Positions 43,683 through 54,900 of a stretch of DNA of 60,000 nucleotides are shown here, piece by piece. Within the stretch, counting starts at the first letter, position 1, and the number at the start of each line of letters is the position of its first letter. A program made the translations under genes and the position numbers. The notes beneath the pieces are model-generated. The model saw nothing but the letters and a program-made list of their open reading frames with translations. It had not been told where the DNA came from and ran no database searches. Location of the stretch: the NCBI GenBank assembly GCA_014529385.2, contig CM043968.1, positions 29,921,013-29,981,012 on the forward strand, given 5' to 3'. This stretch comes from Adiantum capillus-veneris. Taxonomy: Eukaryota; Streptophyta; Polypodiopsida; Polypodiales; Pteridaceae.

Positions 43683-46470
43683 ATGAGAAATTCTGCTAAT
43701 CGTCCTGAAACCACAGAAGCTCATATCATAGGAGACCCATGGGATAGACAATATCAGGGCAAAGATAATTCTATCTACAGCTTGACCTGGGCAATAATTT
43801 GTCATGTTTCAAGGAGATACATAGGAAACTATGCAGAAGGTTTACAGATGCCAAATGTCAATAATGCTACCCAAAGTGTACCTTCACAGTCCCAAAAGGG
43901 GAGACTAAACAAGATCCAAACAAGTTTGAACTCTTATAATGAATTAGGCTATAGTGATCATCGTAGGAAGGAGGGAGCTGTAAATCCATCAAACTCTTAT
44001 GTACCAAGAAATGCTACACCATTTAGAAGCCCTAGAGCCTCTAGCCAACCGACCCTTTCAAGGAAGAAACCATTGAAAGATCATATGGTTGTTGGAAGTT
44101 TCCAATTGACCTAGATTCCCTCAGAGTCTACAGATTAATGCCTCTATCAAGATCATCAGGGACAAAAGTTTCAGTTGATCTCCACAAGTCAAAGTCAAAA
44201 GCTGACAAATCCAATAGTGTTAAAATAGTTACATGTGAGAAGAGACAGATTCTGCCAAAAAGTACAATGGATTTTCTCAGATGAAAGGTTACTCAAATGC
44301 AGGTAGACAATGCTTATCAATTGCAAACAAAAAGTGCAATATTACAGTCAATGGAGTCAACATTGATTGAAGCAGGTGATCAAAGCAAAGAAGTTGAAGA
44401 AAAAGGTCAATTCAAGGACACTGCCACAACAAAACCAGTCAACTCAGACACGAATTCTAAGATGATCAAATGCAAAATTATTGATGAACACGAAGAAAAG
44501 CTGTCAACAGAAGCAAAGCTAGATTTTCAGTTAGACAAGAACCTCATGTCTTTTCGCACTTGGAAAAGATGTGGCCAACCACAGCTGGAAGATGCTCCTG
44601 AATTTGTGAGCATATCTGGAGACAAACGAGCAGAATGCTAGGGAATCATCTCCACCACCATTGAAGTAAGTTCACAGATCATCATAGCTCAATTCCACGT
44701 GGTCACAACAAAGGATATGCCAAACGAAATCATAATGGGAGTTCTAATGGCCGAGAAGATGTTAGAGGTACAAAATTCAAACATGACAGAGGCATCACGG
44801 ACAACAAAGAATGAAGACCAAGACTGGTCACCCACAAACTACAACACAAAGTCCTCAAGCACAATTCAAATGGAAGATCTTATTGAAGATGATTCATGTC
44901 CATCGAGCAGAACTTTAGAAGAGCTTAAAGCAAATCGGGCAACAACAAGTGCAGATCAAACAGAGCAAAGAGAAACCACAAAAGCTATCGAGCAGAGAAT
45001 GCCACCAAAGCCAGAAGTTAAGAAGAACAAGGTTGTAGACAACCAGGAAGAAATAGGAAGTCCAAAGATCAATCACTCATTGCCAATTGAATCAGCCGAT
45101 GCAAGTCAAATTTGGAAGACAAAGTCTCAAGTCACCCTCCATAGAGACATATTTAGATCAAGATTAGACCAAGACAAAAGCAGGACAAAAATCTTCAATA
45201 GGACCAACAATGAGAATATCTATAGTTCTTAGCAGTACAAATGGAGCAAGTGTCAGATGCAATGCTCTACTAGATAAAGAAGCAAAGTGCAATATGGCTG
45301 CAGACAACATTCAGAGCATTCTAGAGATTACTCAGGGCAAGCCAAGTAACAGAGAAATCATGGGTAATGTTACTAGTAAAAAAGAAATGGTTTCTACCCT
45401 TAGCATACAACAACATGAAGAGCAAGTAAAGTTTTAAGTGAAGCCTTCAAAGGAAATGCTTGCAGATGTCATCCTTGGACATCAGTGTGATTAGACCAAC
45501 ACAAGGCCTACAAAGAAGATAAAATGCTAATACTTTCTTTTCCAAGAGGTAGCCAACAATATTTACAGGTACCGTTAATGCTAGATTCAGAGTTGCAAAA
45601 GTCACAAGAATCGAAGAAAATCTTGCAGACAAAGGTAAAGCCAAAGTGGAACCTCCACCAATTAGCACAGAAGGTGTGAAAACATATGCCTCTACATCAA
45701 AGAATCCTCATGGATCATCTTCTTCAAGGAAGTCAGGCTTTCAGAATTTCAAGTCAATTGCTGACCCAACTAAAACCTCTAAGGAGACACCCAGAAAAGC
45801 AAAGATATTTCAGCCAAATTACTCAAGAAAGCAAAAGATATTCAAACAAGTGTTTGTTCTGAGCAGTTTAGTCAAAGTCAATGATCCGGTTTGGATTGAA
45901 GACAAGAAATCGACACATAAAGACAAACACATGGGATGGCATCACAATGGAGCTTAAAAGAACAGGAGTACTATAGAGGTAACATAAAGTTATGTGTACC
46001 AAAACCGCAGGTTAAAGCATATGAAGTAATGTCAAGTCCCTCCCAAGAAATAAGAGCCACAAGGTATCAATCTCAACAATATCCTGGGATACCTAAGAAG
46101 CAGGTATACAACATAACAACATCGAAAGATGTTGAAGTCTATCACAACTCACAAGAGGATACAAAACAAAGACGGATCTCAAATATCTTCCTCTTAGACA
46201 AGGATTTTACACAGGGTATACAAAGATTTGGCTACCAGTCAACCATAAGGCAACTACAACTACACCAAACTTGCATGAAGATCTCAAGAACTTAACAAGA
46301 CTAGAGCGAAGCAAAGTCGAAAATGGAGATACAAAGGTCATCAAGAGATTTGGATTCCTAAGTCTTCCAATGCTCCTAGTCAAAATCCAGATGCCGACAG
46401 CCAACAGAGGCCTACAACAACATCAAAGACTCCTATCAACAAGCCTAATTGGTGAATCAAACAGATAATG
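43683..46470 (+). pseudogene. Degenerate gag/protease-like region of an LTR element
   Basis: A chain of lysine/serine/glutamine-rich frames covers the stretch, broken by stops about every 300-500 bp. The best landmark is RISIVLSSTNGASVRCNALL followed by DKEAKCNMAADNI (45210-45300). It has the shape of a retropepsin start, with DKE in place of DSG. No RT, RNase H or integrase motifs follow before the PPT and 3' LTR, so I read it as a non-autonomous LTR element. Weak family evidence; position before a PPT and LTR is the main argument. Confidence 0.5.
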
Positions 46471-47630
46471 GAGTCTTCATAGTCAAAGAAGGACAACCCA
46501 ACCAACGAGAATGCAGATTCAAAGATGATAAAACAGGTATGGCAAAAGAAACCTTTTGAATGCCAACTTAGTCCTTCACTAATCCTCTTTTTGAGGATTC
46601 AAGCTTACTTTTACCTGAATAAATGTTTGTAGTAAGCACAAGAATGTAAAAAGTCAAGTCGCCAGGGTGCAAAAAACACTCTTTGGCATAGTCAGAGTCG
46701 GGCTATTGACCCATAAAATGAGCAAAGCATTGGTCCCAAAGCTTCAAGTCATATTAAACTCTGTGCTAAGAGTTGTAGTTATTAGGGTTACTCTCAAGCT
46801 GGAAGAGTTGAGCATATCTAAGTCATGTTGCTCATGCTAGATGAGATAAGCATAAGAGTCAAAGTCTATTAACTTACAATTGGTGGAGTGTCATAGAGTC
46901 CAACACTCATGCACAGTGCAAAGTAAGATGAGAGCACATATCTTCCTCAATGAAAACCATTCGTAAAGGGGTGCCAGCTTGCAAAGCCATGTCATATGCT
47001 TTTATAGCTACACCATCTTTCTGAAGAACCCCTCAAAATCCTTCTTGCACAGCATATTGTTTTCCATGCATTTTTGTGTATGCATAAATAGGATGTCCCA
47101 CCATTGGACATATGCATTAGACACTCTTTTTTGCTTCCACCTATGCACCTTGAGTGAACTACAACAGAAAAACCAATGTTCCATCATGCTACCCTCTCAT
47201 ATTTGCTGCCTTTTTAATTCCATATTTATCAGCAAATAATCTCTTGAGTACTTTATTAATATTTCCCATGCTAATAAGTACTCCAATAAGGCGCGTATCC
47301 CAAAGGTACTTTTTTCTCACCACTGGGTTTTTTCCCTTTGGTCATCTAAGTATTAGACCCTAATTTAGAACCTCATCATTCTACTTCTCTTGTACATACT
47401 TTTCATAATAAACAGCAGTCTCATCATTATGCTATTACAACAGACAAATGCAACATAATCAACATAATCTCTCACATGAGACATATTCAAGCCAATGAAG
47501 ATGCTGCAACAAATTGAACCTCATCAACAAATCCAATGAAAAATGAAGACGATCAGCCCATCAACAACCAATCAAAAACCTTCCACAGTCTCCATGGACA
47601 CTTTTCAACAGTGCCCGAGAATGGACACTA
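46471..47630 (+). other. 3' non-coding part of the LTR element
   Basis: No coding signal. It has no recognisable pol sequence. Confidence 0.5.
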
Positions 47631-47646
47631 AAATTGGAAGAAGAGA
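47631..47646 (+). other. Polypurine tract
   Basis: ttggaagaagagaa lies directly before the TG of the LTR. This marks the LTR as the 3' one. Confidence 0.8.
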
Positions 47647-48567
47647 ATGTTAACTGAGTCAATGTCAGTTAACAAGAGTTGCTAAAGATCAAAGATGTAC
47701 GGATGCACATCGAAGATCAACAAGAAGAAGCACTAAAGATTGGAGTTACACATTTTTCACATTTTTCCAAAATGGTCATGTATTGTAAATTCCCAATTTA
47801 TTTCAATCTATTGTAATATTTTAATGTGTTACGGGCTCAATGGGAGTCCCAAGCCGTCAAGGACAAGTTAGTAGTGTGCTTAGGTAGAATATTCAATAAG
47901 TGGTGGAGCCCTAAAGGCCTTGGGTGCCCGGACATTGCATATTTTTACCCTAGGTATATAAGGCAGTGTGTAAAAGAAATGAGGGTTCTCAAACTCATTT
48001 GTTGAGAGCACTCTTTGGTCAGAGCTCTTGAGGTGTGTAGCTATGTAGTCCTTGAGCTTATCCTTGCTCATGTGACTTAGCTAACACTAATCAATGCTTA
48101 ATTCTCTTTCACTATGCCTCTCTCATGCTTCTTATGATTGCCTATGATGCTTAGATTAGCTAGATCTTAACTAATTTGTGGTTAATCCGGCTCTAATCTT
48201 GTGTGATTTCCCTCTTTTGTTTGTGTGTGCATGTAGATTTGATTGGAGTGTGGTGCTCGATAGATCTATGTGTGTGTGCTTGCGATTAGTGTGTTGCATG
48301 ATATGATTAGTGTTGTGTGCGTCTTGCAATCTTAGTGTGTGTGATTGGGTTATTGTAGGTGAAGGGAAGTGGATGTGGAGATTTCCCATCATTGTGGCTT
48401 AGCTTCTCCATAGGCCGAGAAGCTCACCTTGTAGAGTCAACCATTCGTGTAGCCATGATTAGCTCACTAATTGTGTGAGTGTTTCCATACCCTAGCCGGG
48501 TAGCTCATCCCTCCGGATTGATAACTTTGTTGGTCATTGGAGCTATGCAATGATGGGACCCCCAACA
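47647..48567 (+). repeat. 3' LTR of plus-strand LTR element
   Basis: Starts TGTTAACTGAGTCA, ends CCCCCAACA. Its first 250 bp match the reverse complement of 20844-20600. A TATA-like ggtatataagg lies at 47953-47963. The 5' LTR of this element is not recognised. Confidence 0.82.
47953..47963 (+). promoter_or_regulatory. LTR TATA box
   Basis: ggtatataagg, at the place equivalent to ggtataaaagcc in the gypsy LTR. Confidence 0.7.
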
Positions 48568-51500
48568 AACATGCCTCGCACTTGAGACCGACACCAAGAT
48601 AGGACTCCTCCTGCTCTTCGATGCCAACTCAAGGGGGTGATAACATTCACTTTGCTCATACGAATCCCTTACCCCGAAGACCTTTTCTTATCGATCCAAC
48701 TCTCCAATCAAAGTCATTTGACTTTTAACTCAACCTCCCAGGGTCCATTGGTGGGAGTTCTCTAATTCATTCTTGGTTCAAGGCCATTGACGCTTTTATC
48801 TCGGTATTGACTGAGCACAGCTGCTAGTGCATTCCCCTAAGATGAGTGTATTTATAATCTACACAAATCCCTCATTCCCCAGGTTGACTCTCGCTCCGTA
48901 GTTCGGAAACCCTTTTCCCTGATCTTGACGTAACTTAATGGATAACATAAAATTGGGTTCAACTTTTTGGCCAATAAATTAACCCTTCGGAGTCCACCCT
49001 CTCTTTGAACCGTTTGCTAAATGTACCCTTTCAAGGTAGTACAATGATACTAGAAAACAGTATTCCAAACAGTTGCATACCCTTGCAAGAATGTATTTAT
49101 AAAAAATAAAATAAAATCTTTTACTTCCTTTTTTCTTTAGTGTTGTTAAAATTATCTAGTTATCTTGTAAGCAATCACATATACTTCTCCAGTCACATCC
49201 CTATCCTCGTCCCAGGACTTGGTATCATGTCTCCTCCGCCACGTGTTGAGGTGGTGCCTTTACACAATTTTCAATTCTTATTTTTATTTATCTTATTTGG
49301 GAAAGGATTACAAAATGAGTGTTTATTTTTTGCAAGATTCTAATTTAAAGCTTTTTAGGAGAACCTATAGCTTTTTTTTCCGATGCTTATTTACCATTAT
49401 AGCACCAATTAACTTTGAGCTTTCACTTGCAAAAAAAGCACACCTTCATAGAATCCATTTTAGACCATGTATAGACAACTAGTTGCATTCACAAGGAATG
49501 CTATTCAAAATAGAAAATTTCATGGCAAAGAAGTTCTTATGATACCTAAAAGAATTTGCACTCAATGGAGTGTTAATCATTATACACAGATACAATTGGA
49601 TTCAAGTCAAAATGCCTAATCTAATCTTTATTATTATTCTTATAACAAAAACTTTTTACAGTCAACTTTAATTATACAAGGATTGGCATCAGGCATGTGT
49701 TATGATTAGCAATTAAATGTCATAAACCATTGTTGTAAGTGATTATCAAGAGGCTTGTGTTGTACACTCTATTAGATTAGTATTCATGTGACCAAGATAC
49801 TACCTTTTTAGTAAGCAAGGGAAAACTACTAAGATGCAATTGTAACTACACGTGCATCTACCAAGCTTAGAAGGAGAACACCTTGGACTAGTAGTGGTCT
49901 AAACATCACCGCTATTTTGACATTCACAACCAAGATATCCCTTCTTGTTTACCATGGAAGTTCACTTTATGTTCTCCATGCTATGCACCATGTTGTGAGT
50001 GTACTAAATAAAGTTAAATTGTTAGGAAGTATTACGTGAAGGGAATTTAGTGACTTCGGAGATAGGACACAAAAATTGAGACATGGGAGCGAGTTTTGTT
50101 CACTATAAGAGATAATGTTCATGCAACATTTTGGGGTGTTTCTATCTTCATCTATATCTACACTCTTTATTTCTCTTGACTCATATCCCCTGTAGCAAGA
50201 TGCACAAATGTGAGCTCTTTCCTGTCAACAACAAGTCTTACCCAAACATGGCATGTGGGACTTGTCTTGATGCTACATACCCTTTATAAAACTACTCAAT
50301 TAATTCAATTTTCCTCCAAAGTGGTGAACACACTAAGGAAAAATCACAACCCTTAAAAAAATGGGAACCCCTTTATTGTTTACTACTTTTATTTATTCAT
50401 TTTATTCCATCTCTCATATATGACTCAACATTCATTTCAATAAGGATACTAGGCACTTTTGACACCATTATCCTAGGGAGGCACATCAAATTGATAGTGA
50501 TTTATTTTAGCCTATTACCTATCTGATATGATCAAAATCATTGAACAACATATATTTTTCTTAAAACCATATGGATTCAAAAGAGCACATAGAGAACATG
50601 GTTTGGAAAGTAAAATCTTAGAAATGATTTCATTTCACTAATTTTTTACTAGTCTCCGATCATTCACATAGTCTATTGATGCTCCTTAATACATGTGATA
50701 TCAACATGCTTTGTATTTTTCCATGTGATGCAGCAGTAGCCCCAACCTTGAATAAATAAACATTGTGAATCTATGTTGCACAAAAATACAGTAGAAATGT
50801 ACTATCATCAAGCACATGCTTTTGGGGTTTAAGTGTAGGGTTTTGACTATTGGCAAGTGTGCACTTGGGGGTTGAGCAAGCTCCTCTTTACATACAACAA
50901 AATCAAAATAAATACAAGAATCTTTTACTAAATGTGGAGTGTATATAATGGTCATGAGTGGGGATATTTATACATTTAGAAATACATTGTACATATGCTA
51001 CCTTAGCTTAAAAAAATAAATCTGAGTTTAGTTACACCTCCTAGTGCATACCTTACACATGTAATGCATTCTAAAAAACAACATTGTAATAATAACAAAA
51101 TTCTCCTAAGGTACTAGAGGCATTAAAAAAGGTATACCTATATATAGGAGCACTATCGAGTGTTACACCTAATTTAAAGCATTACCTAGTGTGACCTTGG
51201 TGGGTCCACTATATATTCATGTTAGTCTACCAAGTCAATTCGATAGAAAGGGTAATCTATTTTTCAAATTTCAAACAATTTGGAAAAGATACTATAGCAA
51301 CTTGGTGTTAATATAGTGGATCCCTCGAGAGTGTGACAATACATGCTATCAACATGGTTTGATGCATTATAGACCTCATGCCCCTCATCGCATTGTTTAC
51401 AAAAGGGTAATTGGGCATACTTGAAATGCACATATTGAGCAAATATAAGAATAGCCTTCTTGTAGACAAGTGTAGAGAAATTTGGTCAAAACAATCCTAA

Positions 51501-52090
51501 AATCTTTTAAACAAGTACAAATCAAGTGGTCTGATCTATATAGCAAGTGCTCTTAGAAAAAGAAAAAATTTTACATTGTAGGAGCACTCCCAAAGACCTC
51601 AAAAATATATTGCATAATTCTTGAGCAAGAAATAATAGTAAAGACTTGGGTCAAAATGTTTCGAGTCTATGAGTCAAGACGTAATATTGAAGGTTTTGAT
51701 TACAATGAAAGTATGCTAGCTAGGAGCCTCTGCATTTGTGTTCATTCACAATGTCATTGGCTACTCATTTAGGAATGCATCCAAACCTACCATGGTTGTG
51801 CGAGATTCTTTGCTATTGTGCATCTTAATCAGATTCAATTGTCTATGAGTTGTGTATCACCAACTCCATACTCAATTGCTTTTCACTTCAAACTCCTATT
51901 GTCCAACTTCAAATCCTTCCACTCGCGAGTAGCAACACCTTTCCTGAAGGTTTTCAAAGTCAAAACAATAGGATCGTCCTAACTTTGGTCAAATCAATAT
52001 CTAACATACTAGGCTTAAAATTATAAGAGAAGAGCTCACACACCGATGCCGGCTATCATTATCTAGCATATCAACCATAAAAATTATAGG
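48568..52090. other. AT-rich stretch without recognisable genes
   Basis: 3.5 kb in which both strands show only short frames with no family resemblance. Long-decayed repeat DNA is the simplest reading. Confidence 0.5.
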
Positions 52091-52622
52091 GGAAGAGCTC
52101 GGAGCTCGTCCGCGTGCGCGTGGACAAGATGGGAGCTCTCAAAAGCATAATGAGTAAAGAAAATATTGTTTGTGGGCTTTACTACAAGAGGACACAATTA
52201 GTGAAACTATTTTTTTTTTCAAAACTGTGGGGTTTATTGCACTGGAAATAGATATAAATAGTGCGAAGTCGAAATTATGTTGATGTCTTCAAGAGGCCAC
52301 ATTCCTTCAACGCGCACGCAGACCGACTGTGGTCTCTTGAAGACATCAACAAGGAGAGGTTAAACTAGCCAAACATGTATCTTGCTAGCAGTACCATATG
52401 CCGCACACATAGAGAGACGGTCCTTAATTTTTCACTTATTAAGAAAAATATCTAAAAAAGGAACGGATGAGAGCACGCAAAAGGTCTACGAGCTCCTGAT
52501 CTCAATCTTTGAAGTAGTGTAGGCTTAGAATTGTAAGAAAAATAACTTTTTGCTAGGTAATAGCAAAGCCCATAACGTCAACTCGGTGACCGTCTGCGCG
52601 CGCGGACGGTTAGCGAGCTCCC
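52090..52622. mobile_element. Possible MITE-like unit with GC-rich ends
   Basis: Both edges carry a gagctc box and an alternating gcgcg core: gtccgcgtgcgcgtggac on the left, and ccgtctgcgcgcgcggacgg on the right followed by gcgagctcc. The edges are loosely inverted relative to each other, and gggctttactacaag and gggctttgctattac also pair as inverted segments. A tight hairpin lies between them. No target duplication confirmed. Confidence 0.4.
52279..52350. other. 72-nt hairpin with 23-bp stem
   Basis: The left arm gttgatgtcttcaagaggcc(aca) and right arm (tgt)ggtctcttgaagacatcaac pair over 23 bp with one G:U. The loop is 26 nt. Confidence 0.9.
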
Positions 52623-52654
52623 CAGAGTATGATCAGGATTCAAGCACGGATTTG

Positions 52655-52658
<4 letters not shown>

Positions 52659-52687
<29 letters not shown>
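52659..52687. repeat. (GA)n microsatellite
   Basis: Uninterrupted GA run. Confidence 0.95.
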
Positions 52688-52689
<2 letters not shown>

Positions 52690-52845
52690 TGACACTAGCA
52701 GGACGACTTGAAGGGGACGGTGCTGGCAAAAGGCAACCAAACGAGCCTTTTCAACATGCGATGGTGATGGCGAGCTTGCCATTGATGCAAGCGGTTATTT
52801 TGGAGTGGGTGAGGAAAGGATTGGATTTTTGCTGTATTGCGCTCT

Positions 52846-52872
52846 CTCGCTCTCTCTCTCTCTCTCTCTCTT
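52846..52872. repeat. (CT)n microsatellite
   Basis: CT run, with one gctctctcgct lead-in. Confidence 0.93.
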
Positions 52873-53174
52873 GATGAGAAACGCCATAGCCATATCTTGC
52901 TCACAACCCAATTTGACGGGAAGCAACATGTAAAACTCTACAGGGACAAAAATGCAGTGTGCAAGCATCTTTTGGACCTATCCATCACCTTTCTCCTGCC
53001 TCTCCTGCGAGCTGCTCTACCTCTCTCGTCACGCTGTCACGCACACACAGTGGCACACATACGCAATGACCAGTCTCTCTCTAGTCATGCAGAGCAGCTG
53101 TCAACAAGAAAGCCGGAACCAGAACACAGATGGAGAGCTGTGTTTTAGAGATACAGGATAGTCGTGGACCGTAT

Positions 53175-53178
<4 letters not shown>

Positions 53179-53221
<43 letters not shown>
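53179..53221. repeat. (AG)n microsatellite, 22 bp before the mtACP-like start
   Basis: Uninterrupted AG run directly upstream of the mtACP-like ATG. GA tracts are common in plant 5' UTRs, so it may lie in the leader of the parent transcript. Confidence 0.93.
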
Positions 53222-53224
<3 letters not shown>

Positions 53225-53243
53225 CTCTCGAAGGTCTTCCAAA

Positions 53244-53607
53244 ATGCAGAGCTTGCGGGCAAACTTTCTTCGTCAAATGCCTGTTTTTGTGAAAGGTGCG
53301 TCGTGGAACTTCTCCTCGGCGGCCCCTCACCCCGATATGGAAGAAGTTACTGATCGCGTTCTCAGCATCGTGAAAAGCTTCCCTAAGGCTCATCCCTCCA
53401 AGGTGACTCCCTCATCACATTTTGAAAAGGATCTTGGCCTTGATAGTAGTGGAGGTGGTTATGGCAATTGAAGAGGAGTTTGCTCTCGAAATTTCAGATG
53501 GGGAGGCAGATAAAATTGACTCTTGTACTGCAGCCATTAGTTATGTAGCTGCCCATCGCATGGCAAAATATACTCGTGGTTTATTGTTCTTGCGTGTACA
53601 CACATGA
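53244..53607 (+). pseudogene. Mitochondrial acyl carrier protein, frameshifted after the carrier serine
   Basis: Starts MQSLRANFLRQMPVFVKG with a basic mitochondrial-type presequence and SSAA. The ACP domain follows: EEVTDRVLSIVKSFPK, VTPSSHFEKDLGLDS. The Ser of DLGLDS (codon 68) is the 4'-phosphopantetheine site. Right after it the frame shifts. In the next frame VEVVMAIEEEFALEIS and EADKIDSCTAAISYV continue the domain. About 8 nt (the LDT codons of the usual DSLDTVE) are missing. The family carries acyl chains for mitochondrial fatty acid and lipoate synthesis and is a complex I subunit. No intron is seen across the domain, so it may be a retrocopy, although no poly(A) tail was found. Confidence 0.88.
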
Positions 53608-54204
53608 AAAATATTTTCGTTTTCTGCCTTTTTTTTGTTATTACAGCCGTCACAAAGCTCTGTTTGACTCCGACAAATAAGCCAAGTGGTATAAATGACG
53701 CTATGCCACAAGTGATGAATGTATGCAGCAGTTGTTTTATGTTTTTGGCAAGCCGTGTGCAAAGCTTGGCGAAGGGCTTGAGAAAGCCTAACGAAAGTGC
53801 TTTAGTTAGTAGCTAATTGATGTAATGTCACACAATTTTGATATGGAATTCATTTCAAATGTTATTTCTCCCCCAAAGAGAGAGAGAGAGAGACAGAGAG
53901 AGATTGTCTCTCCTCCCTCCTATGGAATCCTGAAGGGCTAGAAAATGAGAGTCACTCTATCTGAAGACTGGGGCTTCATTAAGAGCAAATCATTCGTGCT
54001 CTTCTAGGACTCATTAAGAGCACTTTAGCACATGCAACAATATGTCATCAACTCTGTATTGAAATCAATGAGAGAGAGAGAGAGAGAAGGTCGGACGACA
54101 ACGTTGCAGTTAAAAGACACGCTACCGTTGTCGAACCTGGAAGCAAATACCTTGCCATGCATGCGAGCATACATAATCTAGCCCAGTTGGGCGCAACATA
54201 AGGC
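53608..54204. other. Non-coding stretch
   Basis: Possible 3' UTR of the ACP-like copy, with short GA tracts at about 53879-53903 and 54069-54087. No gene. Confidence 0.5.
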
Positions 54205-54537
54205 AAAGAAGCACATGAATATGAGCGCAAAAGCCTCATAAAAAGAGCACGAGAGAGAGAGAGAGGGCATGCGTGCTCACCACCTTGCCAACGTGTCCAA
54301 GACCCGTTTTCTTGTTGTTGCCCTTTTCACTGTGGATGCTTCTTGGGCATGCTTCCCCTTGCCTCTAACCTATTTCTTTCTCTATCATCATTATCCTATC
54401 TTCACGTGGATTTCTCTGTGTGTGTGTGTGTGTGTGTGTGTGCACGCACATGCGCGCACACACATTTGTGCTTTACTAATTGCAAGGAATCCTAAAACTA
54501 TGATCATAAAAATATTGTGTTTAATCTTTGTGCGTGC

Positions 54538-54563
54538 GTGTGTGTGTGTGTGTGTGTGTGTGT

Positions 54564-54625
<62 letters not shown>
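54538..54625. repeat. (GT)n(GA)n microsatellite, copy 1
   Basis: GT run to about 54563 then GA run of 60 nt. Confidence 0.95.
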
Positions 54626-54631
<6 letters not shown>

Positions 54632-54711
54632 GCACTAGCGTAGGCTTCTGTAGAAAAAACAACTCGAGAGTGCTAGTGTTAATTGATGTTAAGATAGTAT
54701 TTACCTAGCCA

Positions 54712-54900
54712 AGGCCCAAGGGCGGTTGGCCTAGCAGTAACAGCGAGGGGCTTTAAGCATGCCTTCTATGCTTCAAATCGTGTGACATAGGGACGTCGAT
54801 GTGTACTATACAGTAAAAAGCAAGTGGCGTTAAGCATGCTTTCTTTGGTTGAACTTGTGCGACATGGGGGTGTGGGTGTATGGGAGCCTAGAGGTGTGTA
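54712..54900 (+). mobile_element. Dimeric tRNA-like SINE candidate, copy 1
   Basis: ttggcctagcagtaa (54726-54740) fits pol III box A and gcttcaaatcgtg (54770-54782) resembles box B. A second, related half follows: gcgttaagcatgctttcttt then ggttgaacttgtgcgaca. Confidence 0.55.

Noticed and set aside
52179-52200. actacaagaggacac resembling a CACTA end
   Set aside because: The first base is not c, there is no subterminal gcgtcgctat array and no partner end. Likely chance or a very old remnant.
54712-54785. tRNA gene
   Set aside because: Box A and B spacing is tRNA-like, but no acceptor stem or anticodon arm can be drawn. Better read as SINE-like.
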